From assembly GCF_009831215.1 (NCBI RefSeq), contig NZ_WUTW01000001.1:1755423-1819422 (forward strand): a stretch of DNA of 64,000 nt, read 5' to 3'. The position numbers and the translations under genes are program-made. The number at the start of each line of letters is the position of its first letter. Within the stretch, counting starts at the first letter, position 1. Source of the DNA: Actinomadura rayongensis (GTDB lineage: Bacteria > Actinomycetota > Actinomycetes > Streptosporangiales > Streptosporangiaceae). Shown here one piece after another: positions 19,331-29,286 of this stretch. The notes under the pieces were generated by a model. The model was not told the DNA's origin. It saw nothing but the letters and a program-made list of their open reading frames with translations, and made no database searches.

Positions 19331-20587
19331 ATGAGCGCCGTACCCGCGGAGGACGGCCGCACCCGTCGGCCCGGGCTGCGCGAGCAGGTCGTGGCGGCCG
19401 TGGGGCTGCTCGACCGGCCGCTGACCTCCTACTACCTCGTGCTCGGCTGCACGTTCATGCTGCTGGCGCTCGGGCTGACGATGGTGCTGGCGGCGTCCAG
19501 CGTCAAGCAGCTCCAGGAGACCGGCTCGGCGTACACGCTCGTGCAGAAGCAGGCCATGTGGATGGTGCTCGGCGTGCTCGGCATGTGGGGCGCGTCGCGG
19601 CTGCCCGTCCGGACGTTCCGGACGCTCGCCTACCCGCTCCTGCTGCTGTCGGTCGTGGCGCTCGCGCTCGTGCTCGTCCCCGGCCTGAACCAGTCGGCGA
19701 ACGGCGCGACGCGGTGGATCAGCTTCGGGCCGGTGCAGCTCCAGCCGTCCGAGCCCGCCAAGCTCGGCCTCGTGCTGTGGGGCGCGGACATCCTCGCCCG
19801 CAAGGAACGCCTCGGCCAGCTCACCGAGTGGCGCCCGCTGCTCATGCCGCTGCTGCCGGGCGCGGGCCTGCTCGCCGTGCTCGTCATGCTCGGCGACGAC
19901 CTCGGCACCACGATGGTGCTGCTCACGATCCTGCTCGCGCTGCTGTGGGTGGCGGGCGCGCCGGGACGGCTGTTCGTCGGCGTCGTCGGGCTCGTCGCGA
20001 TGGTCGTGTCGATCCTCGCCGTCGTCAGCCCGTACCGGATGGCGCGGCTCACCGGCTTCCTCGACCCCGAGGGCAACGCGCACGGCAGCTACTACCAGGG
20101 CATCCAGGGGCTGTTCGCGGTCGCGTCCGGCGGCTGGTTCGGCACCGGCCTCGGCGAGGGACGCGCCCAGTGGGGGTTCCTGCCGCATCCGGAGACCGAC
20201 TTCATCTTCGCGATCGTCGGGGAGCAGTTCGGGCTCGTCGGGACGCTCGTCGTCCTGCACCTGTTCGGGCTGCTGGCCTACGCGGGACTGCGCATCGCCC
20301 GCCGCGTCAAGGACCCGTTCACCCGGCTCGCGGCGGCGGGCGCGACGTCGTGGCTGCTGGTCCAGGCCATCGTCAACATCGGCGCGGTGATCGGCGTGTT
20401 CCCCATCACAGGGATCCCGCTGCCGCTCGTCTCCTACGGCGGTTCGGCGCTGATCCCGACGCTGATCGCGCTGGGGATGCTGCTGGCGTTCGCGAAGCGC
20501 GAACCCGGCGCGCGGCAGGCGCTGGCCGCGCGCGGCCCCGGTCCGGTGGTGCGGGCTCTAAGCTGGCTGGGCCTGGCACGGCGCTGA
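19331..20587 (+). CDS. ftsW: SEDS glycosyltransferase FtsW
   Basis: FtsW polymerises lipid II into glycan strands at the septum together with FtsI. The 418-residue protein has about ten transmembrane helices and the SEDS motifs NGATRWISFGPVQLQPSEPAKLGLVLWGADIL and GIPLPLVSYGGSALIPTLIALGMLL. The large extracytoplasmic loop contains the conserved Asp in the segment GFLPHPETDFIFAIVGEQFGLVG. The ATG at 19331 follows GGGGGTG. The location between murD and murG is the standard one for ftsW rather than rodA. Confidence 0.96.
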   Translation: MSAVPAEDGRTRRPGLREQVVAAVGLLDRPLTSYYLVLGCTFMLLALGLTMVLAASSVKQLQETGSAYTLVQKQAMWMVLGVLGMWGASRLPVRTFRTLAYPLLLLSVVALALVLVPGLNQSANGATRWISFGPVQLQPSEPAKLGLVLWGADILARKERLGQLTEWRPLLMPLLPGAGLLAVLVMLGDDLGTTMVLLTILLALLWVAGAPGRLFVGVVGLVAMVVSILAVVSPYRMARLTGFLDPEGNAHGSYYQGIQGLFAVASGGWFGTGLGEGRAQWGFLPHPETDFIFAIVGEQFGLVGTLVVLHLFGLLAYAGLRIARRVKDPFTRLAAAGATSWLLVQAIVNIGAVIGVFPITGIPLPLVSYGGSALIPTLIALGMLLAFAKREPGARQALAARGPGPVVRALSWLGLARR

Positions 20588-20637
20588 ATCCCCCGACAAG
20601 CAGGCGCACCGGAACAGTTGAGGAGTTGTCAAGGAGC

Positions 20638-21741
20638 ATGAGGGTTGTCCTCGCCGGCGGCGGCACCGCCGGACACATCGAGCCCGCACTGGCCCTCGCC
20701 GACGCGCTGCGCCGCGACGACCCCCAGACCGGGATCACGTGCCTCGGCACCGAACGCGGCCTGGAGACCCGGCTGGTGCCGCAGCGGGGTTACGAGCTGG
20801 CGCTGATCCCGCCCGTCCCGCTGCCCCGCACGCTCACGCCGCAGCTCCTGACCGTCCCGGGACGGCTGCGCGGCGCGATCAACGCGGCGGCGAACGTCCT
20901 GGACCAGGCGCAGGCCGACGTCCTCGTCGGGTTCGGCGGCTACGTCGCCACGCCCGGGTACCTCGCGGCTCGCAAGCGCAAGGTGCCGATCATCGTCCAC
21001 GAGGCCAACCCCAAGCCTGGTCTCGCCAACAAGCTCGGCTCGCGGTTCACCGACAACGTCGCGGTCTCCCACCACGACTCGCCGCTGCCGAACGCCCGCT
21101 ATGTCGGGATCCCGCTGCGCCGCGAGATCGCCGCGCTGGACCGGCTCGCGGTCGGCGACAAGGCGCGCTCCTACTTCGGCCTGCTGCCGGACCTGCCGAC
21201 GCTGCTGATCTTCGGCGGGTCGCAGGGCGCCCGGTCGCTGAACCAGGCGGCGGTCGCGTCCGCCCCGGCGTTCCGGCAGGCCGGGATCCAGGTCCTGCAC
21301 ATCGTCGGGCCGAAGAACACCGAGGAGCCCGAGCCCGCGCAGGGCGGCCCGCAGTACGTGACGATCCCGTACTGCGACCGGATGGACCTCGCCTACGCCG
21401 CCGCCGACATGGCGATGTGCCGGGCCGGGGCGATGACGTGCGCCGAGCTGGCCGCCGTCGGGCTGCCCGCGGTGTACGTGCCGCTGCCGATCGGGAACGG
21501 CGAGCAGAAGCTGAACGCCGAGCCGATCGTCGCGGCGGGCGGCGGGATGCTCGTCGACAACGCCGACCTGACCCCCGAGTGGATCGTCCGGCACCTGCTG
21601 CCCGTCCTCGCCGACCCGGGCCGGGTCGCCGCGATGTCGGAGGCGGCGGGGCGGATGGGACGGCGGGACGCCGACGTGGCGCTCGCCCAGATGGTGTACG
21701 AGGTCGTCCGCGCCGCCCACGGGCGGGGCGGGGACCGGTAG
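20638..21741 (+). CDS. murG: Lipid II synthase MurG
   Basis: MurG transfers GlcNAc from UDP-GlcNAc to lipid I at the inner membrane face. The 367-residue GT28/GT-B protein shows MRVVLAGGGTAGHIEPALALADAL (first glycine-rich loop), the block VGFGGYVATPGYLAA, HEANPKPGLANKLG, the second G loop LLIFGGSQGARSLNQ, and the nucleotide-sugar site CRAGAMTCAELAAVGLPAVYVPLPIGNGEQKLNAEPI. The ATG at 20638 has an excellent AAGGAG four bases upstream. Confidence 0.97.
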   Translation: MRVVLAGGGTAGHIEPALALADALRRDDPQTGITCLGTERGLETRLVPQRGYELALIPPVPLPRTLTPQLLTVPGRLRGAINAAANVLDQAQADVLVGFGGYVATPGYLAARKRKVPIIVHEANPKPGLANKLGSRFTDNVAVSHHDSPLPNARYVGIPLRREIAALDRLAVGDKARSYFGLLPDLPTLLIFGGSQGARSLNQAAVASAPAFRQAGIQVLHIVGPKNTEEPEPAQGGPQYVTIPYCDRMDLAYAAADMAMCRAGAMTCAELAAVGLPAVYVPLPIGNGEQKLNAEPIVAAGGGMLVDNADLTPEWIVRHLLPVLADPGRVAAMSEAAGRMGRRDADVALAQMVYEVVRAAHGRGGDR

Positions 21742-21783
21742 TCCCGCCGGCGTGCGGAGCGGGAGACGAGGGGACGCCACCCG

Positions 21784-23196
21784 ATGAGTTCGATCAGCCC
21801 CGGCGCGGCCGTGCCCGCCGGTGACCTCGGCAGGGTCCATTTCATCGCGATCGGCGGCGCCGGGATGTCCGGCGTCGCGCGGATCATGCTGCGGCGCGGC
21901 ATCGCGGTGTCGGGCAGCGACGCCCGCGACGGGGAGCTGCTCGGCCAGCTCGCCGCGCTCGGCGCGCGCGTCCACGTGGGCCACGACGCCGCGCACCTCG
22001 GGGACGCCGACACGGTCGTGGTGTCCACGGCCGTCCGGGAGAGCAACCCGGAGCTGGCGGCGGCGCGGGAGCGGGGGCTGCGGGTCCTGCACCGGTCGGA
22101 GGCGCTGGCGTCGCTGATGGCGGGACGGCGCGCGGTCGCGGTGGCGGGCACGCACGGCAAGACCACGACGACGTCCATGCTGACGGTCGCGCTCCAGCGC
22201 GCGGGCGCGGACCCGTCGTACTGCATCGGCGGCCAGCTCGTCACGACCGGGCTCGGCGCGGACGAGGGCTCGGGGGACGTGTTCGTCGCCGAGGCCGACG
22301 AGAGCGACGGCTCGTTCCTGCGGTACGCGCCCGAGATCGCGATCGTCACCAACGTCGAGGCCGACCATCTCGACAACTACGGCGGGTTCGAGAAGGTCAA
22401 GGAGAACTTCGTCCGGTTCGTGGACCGGATCGTTCCCGGCGGCACGCTGGTCGCGGGCGCGGACGACCCGGTCGTCGCCGAACTGGTCGAGCACGCGCGG
22501 GCCCGGGGGCTGACCGTCCGGACCTACGGCGAGTCGGCGGACGCGGACCTGCGCGTCACCGGCTTCGTCCCGCGCGGCCTCGGCTCGGAGTTCACGGTGC
22601 CGGGCGTCGGCGCGGTCGCGCTCGGCGTCCCCGGACGGCACAACGCGCTCAACGCGACGGCGTGCGTGGCGGTCGCGCAGGCGCTCGGCCTGGACCTCGG
22701 CGCCGTCCGCGAGGGGCTGCGCGAGTTCGGCGGCGCGATGCGGCGGCTGGAGCGCAAGGGCTCGGCGGCCGGGGTCGACGTGTTCGACAGCTACGCCCAC
22801 CACCCGACCGAGGTGATCGCCGACCTCGACGCCACCCGCGACTACGTGGCGCAGCGCGACGGCGGCGGACGCATCGTCGCGGTGTTCCAGCCGCACCTGT
22901 ACAGCCGCACCCGCTTCTTCGCCGCCGAGTTCGGCGCCGCGCTCGGCCGCGCCGACGTCGCGGTCGTGCTGGACGTCTACGGCGCCCGCGAGGACCCCGA
23001 GCCCGGCGTGACCGGCGCGCTCGTCGCCGACGCCGTCCCGGCCGACGTCGAGACGGTGTACGCGCCCGACCAGGAGACCGTCCCGGCGACGCTGGCCAAG
23101 CTGGCGCGCCCCGGCGACGTCGTGATCACGCTCGGCGCCGGGGACGTGACGCGGCTCGGGCCGAAGATCCTCGACGCGATCTCGGCCGCGTCCTGA
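21784..23196 (+). CDS. murC: UDP-MurNAc:L-alanine ligase
   Basis: MurC starts the stem peptide by adding L-alanine to UDP-MurNAc. The 470-residue protein begins with the N-terminal nucleotide domain HFIAIGGAGMSGVARIMLRRG and contains the ATP loop VAVAGTHGKTTTTSMLTVAL, the acidic block FVAEADESDGSFLRYAPEIAIVTNVEADHLDNYG and the C-terminal VFQPHLYSRTRFF. The ATG at 21784 is preceded by GAGGGGA. Its position between murG and ftsQ is conserved. Confidence 0.97.
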   Translation: MSSISPGAAVPAGDLGRVHFIAIGGAGMSGVARIMLRRGIAVSGSDARDGELLGQLAALGARVHVGHDAAHLGDADTVVVSTAVRESNPELAAARERGLRVLHRSEALASLMAGRRAVAVAGTHGKTTTTSMLTVALQRAGADPSYCIGGQLVTTGLGADEGSGDVFVAEADESDGSFLRYAPEIAIVTNVEADHLDNYGGFEKVKENFVRFVDRIVPGGTLVAGADDPVVAELVEHARARGLTVRTYGESADADLRVTGFVPRGLGSEFTVPGVGAVALGVPGRHNALNATACVAVAQALGLDLGAVREGLREFGGAMRRLERKGSAAGVDVFDSYAHHPTEVIADLDATRDYVAQRDGGGRIVAVFQPHLYSRTRFFAAEFGAALGRADVAVVLDVYGAREDPEPGVTGALVADAVPADVETVYAPDQETVPATLAKLARPGDVVITLGAGDVTRLGPKILDAISAAS

Positions 23197-23251
23197 CCGT
23201 CCCGGCGTGGGATCCCGCACCGGCGGGCGCGGTCCCGCCATCCTGGGGATC

Positions 23252-23986
23252 ATGACGGAGGCGGGGACGGGACGGTCGGCACGCGACACGACGGCGCGGC
23301 GCGCGCGCCGTCCCGACCGGTGGAAGGCGCTGTTCGTCGGGCTGCTGGTCGCGGCGGTGCTGGGCGCGTCGGGCTGGGCGCTGCTCGGGTCGCGGCTGCT
23401 GGTCGTCCGGCACGTCGAGGTCACCGGGACGAAGCTGCTCACGCCCGACCGGGTCGCGGCGGCGGCGGGCATCCGGCTCGGGCTGCCGATGGTGCGGCTG
23501 CACCCCGACGACGTCAAGCACCGCGTCGCGACCCTGCACGAGGTCGCGTCGGTGCGCGTGGAGCGGCACTGGCCCGCGACGGTGCGGATCGTGGTGCGCG
23601 AACGCGTCCCGGTCGCCGCCTACCAGCGCGGCGGGCGCTACTACCAGGTCGACACCGGCGGGTTCCCGGTGCGGGACGGCACGGCGGTCCCGGACGTCCC
23701 GCTGCTGACGGTCGGGGCGCCGTCCCCGACCGACCCGCCGACGCTCGCGGCGCTGCGCGTCGTCGGGGAACTGCCCGGCGGGCTGCGCGCGAAGGTCGTC
23801 GAGGTGACCGCGCCGACCGTGGAATCGGTCACGTTGCGGCTGCGCGGCGGGCTCACGATCGTGTGGGGCTCGCCGGAGCGATCGGCCGAGAAGGCCCGCC
23901 TCGCCGAGGCCCTGATGCGCACCCCGGCCGGGCGCGGACCCCGGACGATCGACGTCGGCTCCCCGGACGTGATCACCACCCGGTGA
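23252..23986 (+). CDS. ftsQ: Cell division protein FtsQ
   Basis: FtsQ is a bitopic divisome scaffold. The 244-residue protein has a basic cytoplasmic tail (RDTTARRARRPDRWK), one membrane helix (LFVGLLVAAVLGASGWALLG, about residues 27-46), a POTRA domain (VVRHVEVTGTKLLTPDRVAAAAGI) and the following FtsQ beta domain (VRIVVRERVPVAAYQRGGRYYQVDTGGFPV). The ATG at 23252 is chosen; an in-frame GTG at 23207 would add 15 residues without conservation. Confidence 0.92.
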   Translation: MTEAGTGRSARDTTARRARRPDRWKALFVGLLVAAVLGASGWALLGSRLLVVRHVEVTGTKLLTPDRVAAAAGIRLGLPMVRLHPDDVKHRVATLHEVASVRVERHWPATVRIVVRERVPVAAYQRGGRYYQVDTGGFPVRDGTAVPDVPLLTVGAPSPTDPPTLAALRVVGELPGGLRAKVVEVTAPTVESVTLRLRGGLTIVWGSPERSAEKARLAEALMRTPAGRGPRTIDVGSPDVITTR

Positions 23987-24147
23987 CGGCCCGGCCCGTG
24001 TGTCGGGGCGATTCCTGCGTCCGGATCGGGCACGCTTGAGCCTCGGACGGAAACGGCGGGACCACCGCGCCGGCCGGGGCGCGCAGGCGCCCCAACCGGG
24101 CAACTCGTGCGGTCTGCGACACGCCGGTGCAGTTGGCGGCAGGTTAG

Positions 24148-24176
24148 TTGACCCTGGTGGAAGCCCGCCCTACTGT
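24148..24176 (+). promoter_or_regulatory. ftsZ promoter 1
   Basis: TTGACC (24148-24153) and TACTGT (24171-24176) are separated by exactly 17 bases, a good housekeeping-sigma promoter in the ftsQ-ftsZ gap. Dedicated ftsZ promoters in this gap are known in Streptomyces. The predicted start lies about 175 bases before the ftsZ start codon. Confidence 0.65.
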
Positions 24177-24193
24177 CCGTATCAGTCCTCAGG

Positions 24194-24229
24194 TTGACAT
24201 AACTGTAAACCTCACGTTGAGGGTGAGGG
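24194..24229 (+). promoter_or_regulatory. Second ftsZ promoter element with inverted repeat
   Basis: A perfect -35 TTGACA (24194-24199) is followed by an AT-rich stretch and the dyad CCTCA-CGT-TGAGG (24210-24222), then a direct repeat of TGAGGG (24218-24223, 24224-24229). No good -10 at normal spacing is seen. The dyad lies where a longer-spaced -10 or a regulator would sit. MerR-type regulators bind similar CCTCA/TGAGG dyads, but no cognate gene is nearby. Confidence 0.4.
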
Positions 24230-24358
24230 TTGGCGACGGCCTCGGCCGCCGCGCTCCCGAGCAGGCGACGTGGGCAATGGTCAGGAACACCGCGGCGGAA
24301 CCGGTCCCAGTGGACCGTCTCCGACCGGTCGGCAGAGCGAGCGGAAAGGCCCCTCGTC

Positions 24359-25771
24359 GTGGCAGCACCGCAGAACTACCTCGCGGTCATCAAGGTCGTC
24401 GGCATCGGCGGCGGCGGCGTGAACGCCGTCAACCGGATGATCGAGGAGGGACTCAAGGGCGTCGAGTTCATCGCGATCAACACGGACGCCCAGGCGCTGC
24501 TGATGAGTGACGCCGACGTGAAACTGGACGTGGGCCGCGAGCTGACGCGCGGCCTCGGCGCCGGGGCCAACCCGGACGTGGGCCGCAAGGCCGCCGAGGA
24601 CCACCGCGAGGAGATCGAGGAGGTCCTCAAGGGGGCCGACATGGTCTTCGTCACCGCCGGGGAGGGCGGCGGCACCGGCACCGGCGGCGCGCCCGTCGTG
24701 GCGAACATCGCCCGGTCCCTCGGCGCGCTGACGATCGGCGTCGTCACCCGTCCGTTCTCCTTCGAGGGCAAGCGCCGCGCGATGCAGGCCGAGGCCGGCA
24801 TCGAGACGCTGCGCGACGAGGTCGACACGCTCATCGTCATCCCGAACGACCGGCTGCTGTCGATCTCCGACCGGCAGGTCAGCGTCCTGGACGCGTTCAA
24901 GGCCGCCGACCAGGTGCTCCTGTCCGGTGTCCAGGGCATCACCGACCTCATCACCACGCCCGGCCTCATCAACCTGGACTTCGCCGACGTCAAGTCGGTC
25001 ATGTCCGGCGCGGGCTCGGCGCTCATGGGCATCGGCTCGGCGCGCGGCGACGACCGCAGCGTGGCCGCCGCCGAGATGGCGATCTCCAGCCCGCTGCTGG
25101 AGGCGAGCATCGACGGGGCCCACGGCGTGCTGCTGTCGATCTCCGGCGGGTCCGACCTCGGCCTGTTCGAGATCAACGAGGCGGCGCAACTGGTGTCCAA
25201 CGCCGCCGCCACCGACGCCAACATCATCTTCGGCGCCGTGATCGACGACGCCCTCGGCGACGAGGTCCGCGTCACCGTGATCGCCGCCGGGTTCGACGAA
25301 CTGCACCCCGGCAAGCCCGCCGAGGCCGAACCGCGTCGGCTCCCGCCGCCGCCCCGGCCCACGCCGCCGCCGGTCGCGGCGACACCGGTCAACCCGATCC
25401 CGAGCCGGATCGGGCGCGCCGAGCCGCCCGTGCCGCCGCAGACCATCGCGCAGGCCGCCGCCGCGCCCGTCCCGGCGCCCGCGCCGGACGCCGAGGCCCG
25501 GCCCGCGAGCCCGCCGCCCGGCCGCCGCGAGCCCGAGTCCCGGCCCGAGCCGCCCGCGCCCGCCGACCGCGCGGACGCGGCCGAGCCCGACCCGGCGCCG
25601 TCCGGCGACGGTCCCGAGGGCGCGCGCCCGCCCGCGCCGCGCCCGGCCGACCCGCCGGCCGGCCGCGCGCACACGGGGGAGGGCGACGGCCCGGCCGCGT
25701 CCTCGCGGGGCCGCCGTCCGGTCGTGTTCGACGAGGACGACGACCTCGACGTCCCCGACTTCCTGAAGTGA
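24359..25771 (+). CDS. ftsZ: Cell division GTPase FtsZ
   Basis: FtsZ is the tubulin homologue that forms the Z ring. The 470-residue protein has the nucleotide signature G103-G-G-T-G-T-G109, the upstream [18 protein letters not shown] loop and the catalytic T7 loop with N205, D207 and D210. A long Pro/Ala/Arg/Glu-rich linker (about residues 320-455) leads to the acidic C-terminal peptide [11 protein letters not shown], which in actinobacteria binds SepF and other tethers. The GTG at 24359 with GGAAAGG upstream gives the conserved [14 protein letters not shown] start. The 372-base upstream gap holds two promoter elements. Confidence 0.98.
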   Translation: MAAPQNYLAVIKVVGIGGGGVNAVNRMIEEGLKGVEFIAINTDAQALLMSDADVKLDVGRELTRGLGAGANPDVGRKAAEDHREEIEEVLKGADMVFVTAGEGGGTGTGGAPVVANIARSLGALTIGVVTRPFSFEGKRRAMQAEAGIETLRDEVDTLIVIPNDRLLSISDRQVSVLDAFKAADQVLLSGVQGITDLITTPGLINLDFADVKSVMSGAGSALMGIGSARGDDRSVAAAEMAISSPLLEASIDGAHGVLLSISGGSDLGLFEINEAAQLVSNAAATDANIIFGAVIDDALGDEVRVTVIAAGFDELHPGKPAEAEPRRLPPPPRPTPPPVAATPVNPIPSRIGRAEPPVPPQTIAQAAAAPVPAPAPDAEARPASPPPGRREPESRPEPPAPADRADAAEPDPAPSGDGPEGARPPAPRPADPPAGRAHTGEGDGPAASSRGRRPVVFDEDDDLDVPDFLK

Positions 25772-26490
25772 TCACGCCGGTGCGGCTCGGCGCCGGGGTC
25801 GGCGCCGCGTTCACCGGCCGGTCCGGCGGCGTCAGCTCCGGCCCGTACGGCGCGCTGAACCTCGGCGGCGCCGTCGGCGACGAGCCGCGCGCGGTCGAGG
25901 CCAACCGGCGCCGCGCGGCGGCCGTGCTCGGCACCGACCCGGCGCGCACCGTCTGGATGCGGCAGGTCCACGGCGCGGACGTCGCGCACGTCACCGCGCC
26001 CGAACCGGACCTGGCCGTGGACGCGGTCGTCACGACCGTCCCGGGGCTGGCGCTCGCGGTGCTCGTCGCCGACTGCGCGCCCGTCCTGCTCGCCGATCCG
26101 GCGGCCGGGGTCGTCGGCGCCGCCCACTCGGGCCGGCCCGGGACCGCCGCCGGGGTCGTGCCCGCGCTCGTCGCCCGCATGGTCGACCTCGGCGCGGACC
26201 CGGCGCGCATCACCGCGTCCATCGGTCCCGCCGCGTGCGGGTCCTGCTACGAGGTGCCCGCGGCGATGCGCGACGAGGTGGCGGAGGTCGTCCCCGAGGC
26301 GCATGCGACGACCCGGCAGGGCACGCCCGCGCTCGACATCCGCGCCGGGATCGCCGGGCAGCTCGCCCGCGCCGGGGTCGCCGACGTCCACACGGACCCG
26401 CGCTGCACCCTGGAGACGCCGGACCTCTTCTCCTACCGCCGGGACGGCACGACCGGGCGGTTCGCCGGGTTCGTCTGGCTCGCCGGATGA
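25768..26490 (+). CDS. pgeF: Purine nucleoside phosphorylase / laccase-domain protein (PgeF family)
   Basis: The 240-residue protein belongs to the DUF152/YfiH family. These proteins hydrolyse or phosphorolyse purine nucleosides, and in E. coli PgeF edits L-Ser misincorporated into peptidoglycan precursors. Metal-ligand motifs are visible: [38 protein letters not shown] and [12 protein letters not shown]. Position directly after ftsZ is conserved in many bacteria. The GTG overlaps the ftsZ stop as GTGA. Confidence 0.9.
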   Translation: MITPVRLGAGVGAAFTGRSGGVSSGPYGALNLGGAVGDEPRAVEANRRRAAAVLGTDPARTVWMRQVHGADVAHVTAPEPDLAVDAVVTTVPGLALAVLVADCAPVLLADPAAGVVGAAHSGRPGTAAGVVPALVARMVDLGADPARITASIGPAACGSCYEVPAAMRDEVAEVVPEAHATTRQGTPALDIRAGIAGQLARAGVADVHTDPRCTLETPDLFSYRRDGTTGRFAGFVWLAG

Positions 26491-27191
26491 CGCCCGAGGA
26501 GCGGACGGCCGAGCTGGCCGCCAACCTCGCCGACGTCCGCGCCCGGATCGCCGCCGCCTGCGCGGCGGCCGGACGGTCGCCGGACGACCTCACGCTGATC
26601 GCCGTCACCAAGACCTTTCCCGCGTCCGACGTGCGGCTGCTCGCCGGGCTCGGGATCGCCGACGTCGCCGAGAACCGCGACCAGGAGGCCCGCCCGAAGG
26701 CCGAGGCGACCGCCGACCTGCCGCTGACCCGGCACTTCGTCGGGCAGCTTCAGACCAACAAGGCCCGGTCGGTCGCCGGGTACGCCGACGTCGTGCAGTC
26801 GGTCGACCGGGTCCGGCTCGTCCGGGCCCTCGCCGACGCCGCCGCGCGCACCGGACGGCCGCTGCGCTGCCTCGTCCAGGTCTCGTTGGACGACGAGGCG
26901 GGCCGGGGCGGCGCCGCGCCGGACGACGTCCCGAAGATCGCGGCGGAGATCGCCGCGGCCGGGGACCTCGAACTGGCCGGGGTCATGGCGGTCGCCCCGC
27001 TCGGCGGCGACGCGCGGGCGGCCTTCGCGCGACTCGCCGTGATCGCCGCGCGACTGCGCGCCGATCATCCCGCCGCGACGGTGATCTCTGCCGGAATGAG
27101 CGGGGATCTGGAGGACGCGATCGAGTGCGGCGCGACACACCTGCGGATCGGTACGGCGTTGCTCGGAGGCCGACGGGCAATCGTCAGGTAA
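26487..27191 (+). CDS. YggS-family PLP homeostasis protein
   Basis: The 234-residue protein is a fold-type III pyridoxal-phosphate protein without known enzyme activity, thought to buffer PLP. The PLP lysine lies in LIAVTKTFPASDVRLLAGLG. The family blocks HFVGQLQTNKARSV, SVDRVRLVRAL and GMSGDLEDAIECGATHLRIGTALLG are all present. It lies between pgeF and sepF, the normal context, and its ATG overlaps the pgeF stop. Confidence 0.94.
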   Translation: MTPEERTAELAANLADVRARIAAACAAAGRSPDDLTLIAVTKTFPASDVRLLAGLGIADVAENRDQEARPKAEATADLPLTRHFVGQLQTNKARSVAGYADVVQSVDRVRLVRALADAAARTGRPLRCLVQVSLDDEAGRGGAAPDDVPKIAAEIAAAGDLELAGVMAVAPLGGDARAAFARLAVIAARLRADHPAATVISAGMSGDLEDAIECGATHLRIGTALLGGRRAIVR

Positions 27192-27290
27192 TGTCCCACC
27201 CAGTGGCACCTGCTCAAACGGGGGCCGCGCGAATGCACCGTCCGCGAGCGGCGTCCGGGGCGCCGGGGGCCTGGGCCACAGGAGGAGCGT

Positions 27291-27806
27291 ATGGCCAGCG
27301 CGATGCGCAAGATGGCGGTCTACCTCGGCCTTGTGGAGGACGACCGCTACGGCGACTACTACGATGACGACGTCTACGACGACGAGGCCGACGCCGCTGC
27401 GGGTCGCCGCCCGGGCGAGGAGCCCGGCGGTCAGCTTACCCGAGCCGACGACGCGGTGGACCGTGATCACCACGTTCCCGCGACCGAGCGCCGCCCCGTC
27501 GCTTTGTACGAGTCCGGCACCACGGACCTCGCGCGCATCACTACGCTGCACCCGAGGACCTACAACGAGGCGCGGACCATCGGCGAGCACTTCCGCGAGG
27601 GGACGCCGGTGATCATGAACCTCACCGAGATGGTCGACAGCGACGCCAAGCGTCTCGTCGACTTCGCGGCGGGTCTGGTGTTCGGGCTGCACGGGAGCAT
27701 CGAGCGTGTTACGAACAAGGTGTTCCTCCTCTCGCCCGCCAATGTCGAGGTGACGGCGGAGGACAAGGCCCGGATGGCGGAACGCGGGTTCTTCAACCAG
27801 AGCTGA
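27291..27806 (+). CDS. sepF: Cell division protein SepF
   Basis: SepF tethers FtsZ to the membrane and is the main Z-ring anchor in actinobacteria, which lack FtsA. The 171-residue protein has an N-terminal membrane-binding amphipathic helix ([16 protein letters not shown]), an acidic linker rich in Asp and Tyr, and the C-terminal domain ([44 protein letters not shown] to NVEVTAEDK). The ATG at 27291 is preceded by AGGAGGAG. The 99-base gap from yggS could hold a promoter, but none is clear. Confidence 0.96.
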   Translation: MASAMRKMAVYLGLVEDDRYGDYYDDDVYDDEADAAAGRRPGEEPGGQLTRADDAVDRDHHVPATERRPVALYESGTTDLARITTLHPRTYNEARTIGEHFREGTPVIMNLTEMVDSDAKRLVDFAAGLVFGLHGSIERVTNKVFLLSPANVEVTAEDKARMAERGFFNQS

Positions 27807-27828
27807 CGGCCACAGACGAAGGTAGTAC

Positions 27829-28119
27829 GTGCGAATCCTCGAACAGGTGCTCGTCGCCCTGCTGTATCTCTTCCTCCTGTTCCTGGTCGGAAGGCTGGTG
27901 CTGGAGGTGCTGCAGTCGTTCGCGCGGTCCTGGAAACCGCGCGGGCTGCTGCTGGTGATCGCCGAGGCGACCTACACGATCACCGACCCGCCACTGAAAC
28001 TCTTCAGGCGTTTCATACCGCCGGTCCGTCTGGGTAACGTGGCCTTGGACCTCAGCTTCACCTTGCTCATCCTTGTGGTCTGGGTCCTGATCTGGGTCGT
28101 GCAGGCGGTGATCCCTTGA
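27829..28119 (+). CDS. YggT family membrane protein
   Basis: This 96-residue protein has two transmembrane helices (about residues 5-25 and 70-92) and a loop with VIAEATYTITDPPLKLFRRFIPPVRLGNVALDLSF, the YggT signature. The family is often encoded between sepF and divIVA and is linked to division or osmotic tolerance, but its biochemical role is unknown. The GTG start follows GAAGG by seven bases. Confidence 0.93.
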   Translation: MRILEQVLVALLYLFLLFLVGRLVLEVLQSFARSWKPRGLLLVIAEATYTITDPPLKLFRRFIPPVRLGNVALDLSFTLLILVVWVLIWVVQAVIP

Positions 28120-28124
28120 TCATC

Positions 28125-28153
28125 TTCGTGTGGAGGCTCTGATCGGATACCGT
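28125..28153 (+). promoter_or_regulatory. Possible divIVA promoter
   Basis: TTCGTG and TACCGT are separated by 17 bases in the 72-base gap upstream of divIVA. The match is weak; support comes mainly from divIVA homologues usually being expressed separately. Confidence 0.3.
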
Positions 28154-28191
28154 CCTAACGGACAGACTCCAAGCGCGCCAAGGAGACCAAC

Positions 28192-29142
28192 ATGCCGCTG
28201 ACACCCGCAGACGTGCGGAACAAGCAGTTCAGTACCACCAGGCTGAGGCCGGGGTACGACGAGGAGGAGGTGGACGCCTTCCTCGACGAGGTCGAGGCCG
28301 AGCTGGACCGCCTCATCCAGGAGAACGAGGAGCTTCGCGCGAAGCTGGCCGAGTGCCTGCGCGGCAAGGTCCCGGCGATGGCGGCCCCGATCGTGGAGCC
28401 CAAGCCCGACGTGCAGAAGCTGCCCGAGCCCCCGCGCCCCGAGCCGCAGCAGCAGGCGCCGCAGCCCCAGCAGGCGCCGCCCCCGCCGCAGCCCGAGCCC
28501 GAGCCCGCCCCGCTCGGCCTCGGCATGGGCGGCGCGCCCTCCGGCGAGGACAACATGGACACCGCGGCGCGCGTCCTCGCGCTCGCGCAGCAGACCGCCG
28601 ACCAGGCCATCGCCGACGCGCGGCGCGAGGCCGACGAGACGCTCGGCCGCGCCCGCCGCGAGGCCGAGGAGATCCTCGGCAAGGCCCGTCGGCAGGCCGA
28701 CCAGATCGTCACCGAGGCCCGCTCGCGCGCCGAGGCCCTCGACCGCGACGCCCAGGAGCGGCACCGCCAGGTCATGGGCTCCCTCGTGCAGCAGCGCGAG
28801 GAGCTGGAGCGCGAGGTCGACAACCTGCGCGCGTTCGAGCGCGAGTACCGCAGCCGCCTGAAGGTCTACCTGGAGGGCCTGCTCCGCGACGTCGAGGCGG
28901 GCGGCACCGAGACGGGCGGATTCCCCGTCCCGGCGTCGAACCTCGGAAGCGTCACGGGTCCGCAGACCGGCCCGCAGAACACTCTGGGCCACGGCGAGAA
29001 CCGGCAGGGTGGGACGAACCCGACCGGCGCGAACCCGTTCCCGCCGCAGGCCGAGCCCCAGCACGCCCAGCAGCAGGTCCAGCACTCGGCGACGGGCGCG
29101 TTCCACGCGGGCGGCGACAATCCGCCGCACGAGCGGCGCTGA
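28192..29142 (+). CDS. divIVA: Polar growth protein DivIVA (Wag31)
   Basis: DivIVA senses negatively curved membrane and directs tip growth in actinobacteria. The 316-residue protein begins [51 protein letters not shown], the conserved membrane-binding domain plus first coiled coil. A Pro/Gln-rich linker (about 70-115), a long coiled coil rich in Ala, Glu and Arg (about 120-225) and a Gly/Pro/Gln-rich tail follow. AAGGAG precedes the ATG. It closes the dcw cluster. Confidence 0.96.
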   Translation: MPLTPADVRNKQFSTTRLRPGYDEEEVDAFLDEVEAELDRLIQENEELRAKLAECLRGKVPAMAAPIVEPKPDVQKLPEPPRPEPQQQAPQPQQAPPPPQPEPEPAPLGLGMGGAPSGEDNMDTAARVLALAQQTADQAIADARREADETLGRARREAEEILGKARRQADQIVTEARSRAEALDRDAQERHRQVMGSLVQQREELEREVDNLRAFEREYRSRLKVYLEGLLRDVEAGGTETGGFPVPASNLGSVTGPQTGPQNTLGHGENRQGGTNPTGANPFPPQAEPQHAQQQVQHSATGAFHAGGDNPPHERR

Positions 29143-29166
29143 CCGAGTCCGGACAGGCGGTAGTGT
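29139..29166 (+). promoter_or_regulatory. Possible promoter for the twin-knuckle membrane protein gene
   Basis: CTGACC (29139-29144) and TAGTGT (29161-29166) are 16 bases apart, about 120 bases before the next start codon. The -35 overlaps the divIVA stop. Confidence 0.35.
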
Positions 29167-29286
29167 CTTCCCGGTCGCCGCGCCGTGGATGGCCCGCGTG
29201 CCATCCCGGCGGCGCGACGGCACGTCGGTGGACCCGCCCCGAACCGTCGCGACGGCTCGGGGAACGCCTGTAGAGCGGAGTTACCT

